Shown in pieces: positions 57,274-64,000 of a stretch of DNA of 64,000 nucleotides. The DNA comes from Nocardioides pinisoli (lineage in GTDB: Bacteria > Actinomycetota > Actinomycetes > Propionibacteriales > Nocardioidaceae). The stretch is from positions 434,001 to 498,000 of the forward strand of contig NZ_JANARS010000002.1 in NCBI RefSeq assembly GCF_024199985.1, in the 5' to 3' direction. Position 1 is the first letter of the stretch; every line of letters begins with the position of its first letter. Below the pieces are notes generated by a model that saw nothing but the letters and a program-made list of their open reading frames with translations, ran no database searches and was not told the DNA's origin. The position numbers were made by a program, and so were the translations under genes.

Positions 57274-58181
57274 TTCGTGCTCCTCATCTTGACCAGGTGG
57301 GCGGTGACCTCGGCGTAGACGTCGTCCTCGTCGAGGCGGCGCAGCTCCTCCGCCAGCAGCGCCGGCACCTCCCGGCGCTTGAGCGCGACCGGTCGGTCGG
57401 GGCGGTTGGGCGAGGTGAACGTCGCGAGCCGGCCGTCGGCCCGCGCGATGCGGATGGGGCCCTCCTTGGTGTCCATGCTGACCTCGGTGATGCCGGGGCC
57501 GTCGGAGGTGCCGCGGGCGACGTCGACCTTGAGGCGGTCGCTGAGCCAGGCCACGAGGAGGTCGGCGCTCGGGCTGACCCGCTCGGCGGTGACCTTGGCC
57601 CCGGTCACCTTGAGCGGGTGCTGGTCCAACGCAGCCGCGAGGAGGGCACGCCAGGGCGTGAGCCGGGTCCAGCTCAGGTCGGTGTTGCCGGGCGCGTAGG
57701 TGCGGCACTGGTTGAGCATCGCGGTGGCCTTGCCGCGCGGGACGGCGGAGGAGTCGGTGATGCGCCGCTGCGCCAGCGCGCCGAGGGGGTCGGTGGCGGG
57801 ATCGGTCGGTGCGGACGTCGGCCACCAGATCGCGACGGGGGAGTCCGGCAGGAGCAGTGGCAGCACCACCGACTCGGCGTGCTTGACCACCTCGCCCTTG
57901 AGCCGGATGAGGGCGGTCTCACCGCCCCAGCCGTCGCCGCTGCCGACCTGGGCGTTGACCTGGCCGGCGCCGCGGGCGTCACCGAGGATTACGCCGAGGA
58001 CGCGCGAGGGGTGCTCGCGCGAGGCCCGCTTGGCGGCGGCCATCGCCTCGACCGCGTCCTCCTCCGGGGCGACGATGACCAGGGTCATCACCATGCCCAT
58101 CGCCGGGCTGCCCGCGCGGGTGCGTGACCGGATGAACTCGGCGGCGATCTTGGACGAGTTGGTGTCGGTGAGCTCGATCAT
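57270..58181 (-). CDS. opcA: Glucose-6-phosphate dehydrogenase assembly protein OpcA
   Basis: A 303-residue protein that binds and activates glucose-6-phosphate dehydrogenase; found with zwf in actinobacteria and cyanobacteria. VMTLVIVAPEEDAVEAMAAA-like N-terminal block, VNAQVGSGDGWGGETALIRL and VVLPLLLPDSPVAIWWP are typical. No catalytic motif, as expected. It lies 61 bp after zwf and overlaps pgl. Confidence 0.95.
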   Translation of the reverse strand: MIELTDTNSSKIAAEFIRSRTRAGSPAMGMVMTLVIVAPEEDAVEAMAAAKRASREHPSRVLGVILGDARGAGQVNAQVGSGDGWGGETALIRLKGEVVKHAESVVLPLLLPDSPVAIWWPTSAPTDPATDPLGALAQRRITDSSAVPRGKATAMLNQCRTYAPGNTDLSWTRLTPWRALLAAALDQHPLKVTGAKVTAERVSPSADLLVAWLSDRLKVDVARGTSDGPGITEVSMDTKEGPIRIARADGRLATFTSPNRPDRPVALKRREVPALLAEELRRLDEDDVYAEVTAHLVKMRSTK

Positions 58182-58242
58182 CTCGGGTTCCCCTCGACGG
58201 TGTGGGCGGACGGAGCGGGGCGCACGGCGGCGTGGTCAGACA

Positions 58243-59766
58243 TCAGGGCCGCCGCCAGGTGCGGCCGTCGCGCGCCAGCATCTTGTCGGCGGACGACGGG
58301 CCCCAGGTGCCGGAGTCGTAGGGCTCGGGCTTGCCCTTCTTCGCCCAGTGGGCCATGACCGGGTCGAGGATCTTCCACGAGAGCTCGACCTCCTCGTGCC
58401 GCGGGAACAGCGGCGGGTCGCCGAGCAGCACGTCGAGGATGAGGCGTTCGTAGGCCTCGGCGCTGGCCTCGGTGAAGGAGCCGCCGTAGGCGAAGTCCAT
58501 GTTGACGTCGCGGATCTCCATGGCGGTGCCGGGCACCTTCGAGCCAAAGCGCATCGTCATGCCCTCGTCGGGCTGCACCCGGATCACGAGCGCGTTCTGG
58601 GACAGGTCCTCGGTCGCGGTCTGCGAGAACGGCAGGTGGGGAGCCCTCTTGAACACGATGGCCACCTCGGTCACCCGCCGGCCCAGGCGCTTGCCGGTGC
58701 GGAGGTAGAACGGCACGCCGGCCCAGCGGCGGGTCTCGACGTTGACGGTGATCGCGGCGTAGGTCTCGGTCGTCGAGGTCTTCTTGATGCCGTCCTCGTC
58801 GAGGAACCCCTGCACCTTCTCGCCGCCCGCCCACCCGGCGGTGTACTGGCCACGGGCGGTGGTGGTGTCGAGGCGCGGCGGGAGGGTCGCCGAGGCGAGG
58901 ACCTTCTGCTTCTCGATGCGCAGGCTCTCGGCGTCGAACGCGACCGGCTCCTCCATGGCCACCAGCGCCATCAGCTGGAGGAGGTGGTTCTGGATGACGT
59001 CGCGGGCAGCGCCGATGCCGTCGTAGTAGCCGGCACGGCCGCCGATGCCGATGTCCTCGGCCATCGTGATCTGCACGTGGTCGACGTAGTTGGCGTTCCA
59101 GATCGGCTCGAACATGTTGTTGGCGAAGCGCATCGCCAGGATGTTCTGGACCGTCTCCTTGCCGAGGTAGTGGTCGATCCGGAAGACCGAGCCGGACGGG
59201 AACACCCGGTCGAGGATGTGGTTGAGCTCGCGCGCCGACTCCAGGTCGTGGCCGAACGGCTTCTCCACCACCACGCGGCGCCACTGGTCGGGTCCGGGGT
59301 CGGCGAGGCCGTGCTCCTTGAGCTGGCCCACGACGGTGCCGAAGAACGACGGCGGGATCGCGAGGTAGAAGGCCATGTTGCCGCCGGTGCCGCGCAGCTG
59401 GTCGAGCTCCTCGACGGTGCGTCGCAGCTGCTCGAACGCGGCGTCGTCGTCGAAGTCGCCGGACACGAAGCGGAAGCCCTCGGACAGCTGGTTCCAGACC
59501 TCCTCGCGGAACGGCGTACGCGCGTGCTCCTTGACGGCGTCGTGGACGATCTGGGCGAAGTCCTGGTCGGCCCAGTCCCGTCGCGCGAAGCCCACCAGGC
59601 TGAAGCCCGGCGGCAGCAGGCCGCGGTTGGCGAGGTCGTAGATCGCGGGCATGACCTTCTTGCGCGACAGGTCGCCGGTGACGCCGAAGAGCACCATGCC
59701 GCAGGGGCCCGCGATCCGCGGGAGCCGGCGGTCCTGCGGGTCACGCAGCGGGTTGGCGTGCATCAT
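58243..59766 (-). CDS. zwf: Glucose-6-phosphate 1-dehydrogenase
   Basis: A 507-residue enzyme that makes 6-phosphogluconolactone and NADPH, the entry of the oxidative pentose phosphate pathway. The nucleotide motif is [17 protein letters not shown], and the active site [13 protein letters not shown] holds the substrate Lys and base His. Complete, with usual length. The ATG overlaps the pgi stop by 4 bp, coupling the two genes. Confidence 0.98.
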   Translation of the reverse strand: MMHANPLRDPQDRRLPRIAGPCGMVLFGVTGDLSRKKVMPAIYDLANRGLLPPGFSLVGFARRDWADQDFAQIVHDAVKEHARTPFREEVWNQLSEGFRFVSGDFDDDAAFEQLRRTVEELDQLRGTGGNMAFYLAIPPSFFGTVVGQLKEHGLADPGPDQWRRVVVEKPFGHDLESARELNHILDRVFPSGSVFRIDHYLGKETVQNILAMRFANNMFEPIWNANYVDHVQITMAEDIGIGGRAGYYDGIGAARDVIQNHLLQLMALVAMEEPVAFDAESLRIEKQKVLASATLPPRLDTTTARGQYTAGWAGGEKVQGFLDEDGIKKTSTTETYAAITVNVETRRWAGVPFYLRTGKRLGRRVTEVAIVFKRAPHLPFSQTATEDLSQNALVIRVQPDEGMTMRFGSKVPGTAMEIRDVNMDFAYGGSFTEASAEAYERLILDVLLGDPPLFPRHEEVELSWKILDPVMAHWAKKGKPEPYDSGTWGPSSADKMLARDGRTWRRP

Positions 59767-61421
59767 CGGCCTCGGTTCTCCTGGTAGTAGCGGATCAGCG
59801 ACTGCGTGGACGGGTCCTGCTCGGCGGCCACGGACGCGTCACCGGAGATCGCCGGTCGCAGCTCCTGGGCCAGCTGCTTGCCGAGCTCGACACCCCACTG
59901 GTCGAAGCTGTCGATGCCCCACACGGCGCCCTGGACGAAGGTGATGTGCTCGTAGAGGGCGATCAGCTGCCCGAGCACCGACGGCGTGAGCGCCGGGGCC
60001 ATGATCGAGGTGGTCGGGCGGTTGCCCGGGAAGGTCCGCGCCGGGACCAGCTCGTCGGCCACGCCCTCGGCGCGCACCTCGTCGGCGGTCCGGCCCAGGG
60101 CGAGCGCCCTGGTCTGGGCCAGGAAGTTGGCCAGCAGCAGCTCGTGGACGTCGACCTCGCCGTCGTCGGTGCGGTCGGTGAGGTCGTACGCCGGTCGCGC
60201 GAAGGCGATGAAGTCGGCCGGGACGAGGCGGGTGCCCTGGTGGATGAGCTGGTAGAAGGCGTGCTGGCCGTTGGTGCCGGGCTCACCCCAGAAGACCTCG
60301 CCGGTGTCGTAGCCCACGGCCTCGCCGTCCCAGCGCACGCCCTTGCCGTTGGACTCCATGGTCAGCTGCTGGAGGTAGGCCGGGAAGCGGTGCAGCAGCT
60401 GCGCGTAGGGCAGCACGGCGTGGGTGTGGGCGTCGAGGAAGTTGGTGTACCAGACGTTGAGCAGGCCCATCCGCAGCGGGACGTTGGACTCCGGCGGTGC
60501 GGTGCGGAAGTGCTCGTCCATCGCGTGGAACCCGGCGAGCAGCTCGGCGAAGCGCTCCGGCCCGACGGCGACGACGAGCGAGAGCCCGATCGCCGAGTCC
60601 ATCGAGTAGCGGCCGCCGACCCAGTCCCAGAAGCCGAAGGCGTTGTCGGGGTCGATGCCGAAGTCGGCGACCTTGTCGAGCGCGGTGGACACGGCGACGA
60701 AGTGCTGGGCGACCGCGGCGTCCCTGTCGGCGCCGGACGGCAGGTGCTCGAGGAGCCACGCCCGGCAGAGCCGGGCGTTGGTGAGCGTCTCCAGGGTCCC
60801 GAAGGTCTTGCTGGAGACGATGAAGAGCGTCGTCTCGGGGTCGAGCCCCGACAGCGTCTGCCCGGCGTCGGTCGGGTCGATGTTGCTGATGAAGCGGCAC
60901 TCCAGCCCGTCCTGGCGGTAGGGCTCGAGCGCCTCGTAGGCCATCACCGGCCCGAGGTCGGACCCGCCGATGCCGATGTTGACGACCGTCTCGATGCGCT
61001 TGCCCGTCACGCCGGTCCACTCGCCCGACCGCACGCGCTCGGCGAAGGCGTAGACCCGGTCGAGCACCTCGTGCACGTCGGCCACCACGTCCTGCCCGTC
61101 GACGACCAGCGTCGCGTCGGCGGGCATCCGCAGCGCCGTGTGGAGCACGGCGCGGTCCTCGGTGACGTTGATGTGCTCGCCCGCCAGCATCGCGTCGCGG
61201 CGTCCGGCCACGTCGACCTGCTCGGCGAGCGCGAGGAGCGCCGCCTCCACGTCACCGTCGACGAGGTTCTTCGACAGGTCGACGTGGAGGTCGGCGGCGG
61301 TGAGGGTGTGGCGGTCGACCCACTCCGGCGTCAGCGTGGTGCGCAGGTCGGGCTCGTACGACGTCGCGAGCGCGTCGAGCCGCGCCCACGCCTCGGTCGT
61401 GGTGGGATCAGCCGCACTCAT
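59763..61421 (-). CDS. pgi: Glucose-6-phosphate isomerase
   Basis: A 552-residue enzyme interconverting glucose 6-phosphate and fructose 6-phosphate. [15 protein letters not shown] and [18 protein letters not shown] are signatures; the C-terminal [11 protein letters not shown] is the second PGI signature. The ATG at 61421 overlaps the tal stop by 4 bp. Having pgi inside the pentose phosphate operon links the cycle back to hexose phosphates. Confidence 0.98.
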   Translation of the reverse strand: MSAADPTTTEAWARLDALATSYEPDLRTTLTPEWVDRHTLTAADLHVDLSKNLVDGDVEAALLALAEQVDVAGRRDAMLAGEHINVTEDRAVLHTALRMPADATLVVDGQDVVADVHEVLDRVYAFAERVRSGEWTGVTGKRIETVVNIGIGGSDLGPVMAYEALEPYRQDGLECRFISNIDPTDAGQTLSGLDPETTLFIVSSKTFGTLETLTNARLCRAWLLEHLPSGADRDAAVAQHFVAVSTALDKVADFGIDPDNAFGFWDWVGGRYSMDSAIGLSLVVAVGPERFAELLAGFHAMDEHFRTAPPESNVPLRMGLLNVWYTNFLDAHTHAVLPYAQLLHRFPAYLQQLTMESNGKGVRWDGEAVGYDTGEVFWGEPGTNGQHAFYQLIHQGTRLVPADFIAFARPAYDLTDRTDDGEVDVHELLLANFLAQTRALALGRTADEVRAEGVADELVPARTFPGNRPTTSIMAPALTPSVLGQLIALYEHITFVQGAVWGIDSFDQWGVELGKQLAQELRPAISGDASVAAEQDPSTQSLIRYYQENRGR

Positions 61422-62533
61422 GCCCGCGCGGCCTCGAGAGACTTCCCGAGCGTGGTCTGCAGCTCGTCCCAGGCGACGACGAACTTCTCGACGCCCTCCT
61501 TGATGAGGACCTGGATGACGTCGTCGTAGTCGATGCCCGCGTCGGCCAGCGCCTTCATGTGCGCCGCTGCGTCGTCGTAGAAGGGACGCACCCGGTCGCC
61601 GCGGACCTCGCCGTGGTCGGCGACCGCCTCGAGGGTCTTCTGCGGCATGGTGTTGACGGTGTCCTCGACGACGAGGTCGACGACGTACATCGTGTCGTCG
61701 TAGTCGGGGTTCTTCACGCCCGTCGAGGCCCACAGCGGCCGCTGCTTGCGCGCACCCTTGGCCTCGAGTGCCTCCCAGCGCTCACCGCGGAAGAACTCCT
61801 CGTACATCTGGAAGGCCAGCCGCGCGTTGGCGACGCCGGCCTTGCCCCGCAGGTCGGGGTCGGTGCCCGGACCGTCGGTCATCGCCTCGAGGCGCTTGTC
61901 GATCTCGGTGTCGACCCGCGAGACGAAGAAGGAGGCCACGGAGTGGATGTCGGCGAGGTCGTGGCCGTTGTCGGCGGCCTTCTCGAGCCCGGCGACGTAG
62001 GCCTCCATGACGTTGCGGTACTGCTCGAGGCCGAAGATCAGCGTCACGTTGACGGAGATGCCGGCCGCGATGGTCTCCGTGATGGCCGGCCACCCCTCCT
62101 TCGTGCCGGGGATCTTGATGAGGAGGTTGGGCTGGTCGACGATCCGCCAGAGCTCGGCGGCCTCCTTGACCGTCTCCTCGGTGTCGTGGGCGAACCCGGG
62201 GGACACCTCGATCGAGACCCGCCCGTCGACCCCGTCGGTGGCGTCGAAGACCGGTCGCATGACCGTGCAGGCGTCGCGCACGTCGTCGGTGGTGATGACC
62301 TGGGTGGCCTTGTCGACGTCGGCGCCCGCGGCCGCGAGCTCGCGGACCTGCGGGTCGTAGCGCTCGCCGTCGGCCAGGGCGGTCTGGAAGATGGCCGGAT
62401 TGGACGTGACGCCCACGACGTGGCTGTTCTTCACCAGGTCGGCCAGGTTGCCGGTCTCCAGTCGTTCGCGGGAGAGGTCGTCGAGCCAGATGGACACCCC
62501 GGCGTCAGCCAGGGCCTTGAGACGATCGTTCAT
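61418..62533 (-). CDS. tal: Transaldolase
   Basis: A 371-residue enzyme that moves a dihydroxyacetone unit between sugar phosphates in the non-oxidative branch. [16 protein letters not shown] is the N-terminal signature; [16 protein letters not shown] contains the Schiff-base Lys; the length fits the actinobacterial class. It lies 34 bp after tkt and overlaps pgi. Confidence 0.97.
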   Translation of the reverse strand: MNDRLKALADAGVSIWLDDLSRERLETGNLADLVKNSHVVGVTSNPAIFQTALADGERYDPQVRELAAAGADVDKATQVITTDDVRDACTVMRPVFDATDGVDGRVSIEVSPGFAHDTEETVKEAAELWRIVDQPNLLIKIPGTKEGWPAITETIAAGISVNVTLIFGLEQYRNVMEAYVAGLEKAADNGHDLADIHSVASFFVSRVDTEIDKRLEAMTDGPGTDPDLRGKAGVANARLAFQMYEEFFRGERWEALEAKGARKQRPLWASTGVKNPDYDDTMYVVDLVVEDTVNTMPQKTLEAVADHGEVRGDRVRPFYDDAAAHMKALADAGIDYDDVIQVLIKEGVEKFVVAWDELQTTLGKSLEAARA

Positions 62534-62567
62534 TCGTGCCTCCTGTGTGGGGCTGTGGGGACGTACG

Positions 62568-64000
62568 TCAGTCGGTCAGGGTGCGCAGGCTGTCGCGGGC
62601 GGCGTTGGCCACCGCCTCGCCGGTGATGTCGAACTCCGCGTAGATCCGCGCGAAGTCGGCCGAGGCGCCGTAGTGGTCGATGGACACGATGCGGCCGTGG
62701 TCGCCGACGTAGTCGCGCCACCCCTGCTTGACGCCGGCCTCGACCGAGACGCGCGCCTTCACGGTGGGCGGCAGGACGGTCTCGCGGTAGGACTCCTCCT
62801 GCTCCTCGAACCACTCGAGGCAGGGGAGCGAGACGACGCGGGCGCGGATGCCGTCGGCGGCGAGGAGCTCGCGGGCCGCGACCGCCACCTGGACCTCCGA
62901 GCCGGTGCCCATGAGGATCACGTCGGGGTCGCCCCCCTCCACGTCGAGCAGGACGTAGCCACCGCGGTGCACGTTGGACGTGTCGCTGTAGCCCTCCTCA
63001 CCACGCGGGAAGACCGGCACGTTCTGGCGCGTCAGCGCGATGCCGGCGGGCCGGTCGGTGCGCTGGAGGACGGCGTGCCACGCCGCAGCCGTCTCGTTGG
63101 CGTCCGCAGGGCGTACGACGTCAAGGCCGGGGATGGCGCGCAGCGCGGCGAGGTGCTCGACCGGCTGGTGCGTCGGGCCGTCCTCGCCCAGGCCGATGGA
63201 GTCGTGGGTCCAGACGTAGGTGACGGGCAGGCCCATCACCGCCGCGAGGCGGACCGACCCGCGCATGTAGTCGCTGAAGGTCAGGAAGGTGCCGCCGAAG
63301 ACGCGGGTGCCGCCGTGGAGCGCGATGCCGTTGAGGATGCCGCCCATGCCGTGCTCGCGGATGCCGAAGTGCAGCACCCGGCCGGCGAGCGGGTCGCCGG
63401 TCCACTGGTCGGTCGAGCGGCTCGCCGGGATGAAGGACGGGGCGTCCTCGATGGTGGTGTTGTTGGACTCGGCGAGGTCGGCCGAGCCGCCCCACAGCTC
63501 GGGCATCACGCCGGCCACGGCGTTGATCACGGCGCCGGAGGCCTTGCGGGTCGCCACGCCCTTGGGGTCGGCGTCGAAGGTCGGCAGCGCCTCGGCGAGC
63601 CCGGCGGGCAGCGCGCGGGTCTGCATCCGCTCGAAGGTCTGGACGACGTCGTCGGACGCCGCCGCCTTCCAGGCGTCGAACCGCTCCTCCCACGCGGCCT
63701 GCTGCTCCTTGCCGCGCGCGACGAGCGAGCGGGTGCGCTCGATCACGTCGGTCGGCACCTCGAAGTGCTTGGCGGGGTCGAAGCCGAGCACCTCCTTGGT
63801 GGCGGCCACCTCCTCCTCGCCGAGGGCGGAGCCGTGGGACTTGCCGGTGCCCTGCGCGTTGGGCGCGGGCCAGGCGATGACGGTGTGCAGGACGATCAGG
63901 CTCGGTCGGTCGGTGACCTCGTCGGCGGCGCGCACGGCGGCGTAGAGCTCGGGGACGTCCTCGACGTACTCCGACCCGCCGTTGGTCCAGTCGACGTGCT
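62568..64000 (-). CDS. tkt: Transketolase, C-terminal two thirds (5' end outside window)
   Basis: The frame is open to the right edge, so the thiamine diphosphate domain is mostly missing. About 477 residues are seen, starting in [15 protein letters not shown] and running through [25 protein letters not shown], the pyrimidine-binding domain ([24 protein letters not shown], with the catalytic-region His and Glu) and the C-terminal domain. Transfers two-carbon units between sugar phosphates. Apparent first gene of the tkt-tal-pgi-zwf-opcA-pgl operon, although its promoter lies outside. Confidence 0.97.
   Translation of the reverse strand, partial: HVDWTNGGSEYVEDVPELYAAVRAADEVTDRPSLIVLHTVIAWPAPNAQGTGKSHGSALGEEEVAATKEVLGFDPAKHFEVPTDVIERTRSLVARGKEQQAAWEERFDAWKAAASDDVVQTFERMQTRALPAGLAEALPTFDADPKGVATRKASGAVINAVAGVMPELWGGSADLAESNNTTIEDAPSFIPASRSTDQWTGDPLAGRVLHFGIREHGMGGILNGIALHGGTRVFGGTFLTFSDYMRGSVRLAAVMGLPVTYVWTHDSIGLGEDGPTHQPVEHLAALRAIPGLDVVRPADANETAAAWHAVLQRTDRPAGIALTRQNVPVFPRGEEGYSDTSNVHRGGYVLLDVEGGDPDVILMGTGSEVQVAVAARELLAADGIRARVVSLPCLEWFEEQEESYRETVLPPTVKARVSVEAGVKQGWRDYVGDHGRIVSIDHYGASADFARIYAEFDITGEAVANAARDSLRTLTD

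Overview
The window is a contiguous piece of a very GC-rich actinobacterial chromosome, most probably from the Nocardioidaceae (a Nocardioides-like organism). Supporting marks are the whiA sporulation-type regulator in the uvrC-rapZ-yvcK-whiA order, the RNA polymerase binding protein RbpA, the glucose-6-phosphate dehydrogenase helper OpcA, an Rpf-type peptidoglycan enzyme, a protein of the mycothiol-dependent isomerase family, a TIGR02569-like protein, and a 13E12/DUF222 HNH protein. Genes are tightly packed on both strands, and many have a TAnnnT-like -10 hexamer only 6-8 nt before the start codon, which suggests leaderless mRNAs. I found no tRNA, rRNA, insertion sequence, prophage or CRISPR array. 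The assignment to genus is inference.

Layout. 1-12.6 kb: end of an SF2 helicase, App1-like phosphatase, Rpf-like muralytic protein, tryptophan 2,3-dioxygenase, AlkA-like glycosylase, a degenerate receiver/thioredoxin-reductase fusion with a membrane partner, an MFS exporter, a phospholipase D/cardiolipin synthase and small accessory genes. 12.7-19.3 kb: uvrB, hemerythrin, a small ion channel, two Mce-associated-like membrane proteins and a ferredoxin-NADP reductase. 19.3-23.0 kb: glycosyltransferase, methyltransferase, alpha/alpha-barrel cyclase-like protein and a convergent methyltransferase. 23-33 kb is the most accessory-looking part: VOC proteins, an esterase, a kinase-like protein, a 31-residue membrane peptide, a MerR-PP2C fusion coupled to a tyrosine phosphatase, an HNH protein whose start lies in a LexA-like box, six 62-bp palindromic repeats and three sulfotransferases. 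33-44.5 kb: cytochrome b561, thioredoxin-rhodanese fusion, MBL hydrolase, then uvrA (LexA box upstream, histone-H1-like tail), a Rieske lipoprotein and uvrC-rapZ-yvcK-whiA. 44.5-51.3 kb: a four-gene ABC transporter operon on the minus strand. 51.5-55.2 kb: gap-pgk-tpiA-secG-rbpA. 56.5-64 kb, minus strand: tkt-tal-pgi-zwf-opcA-pgl, the pentose phosphate operon.

Two blocks form clear functional units. The glycolytic genes (gap-pgk-tpiA) and the oxidative and non-oxidative pentose phosphate genes (tkt to pgl) converge on each other, so lower glycolysis and NADPH supply sit together. The nucleotide excision repair proteins UvrA, UvrB and UvrC are all present but in three separate transcription units; only uvrA shows a recognisable LexA site.

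Between the two carbon-metabolism blocks lies the most unusual structure: a gene for an AbiEi/DUF559-like protein enclosed by two arrays of the same 31-bp repeat in opposite orientation (five copies to the left, four to the right, both with an exact 31-bp period). Other candidates for new biology are the MerR-PP2C/tyrosine phosphatase pair, the receiver-flavoenzyme fusion that has lost both the phospho-acceptor Asp and the redox CxxC, and the twin-ATPase/twin-permease ABC operon.
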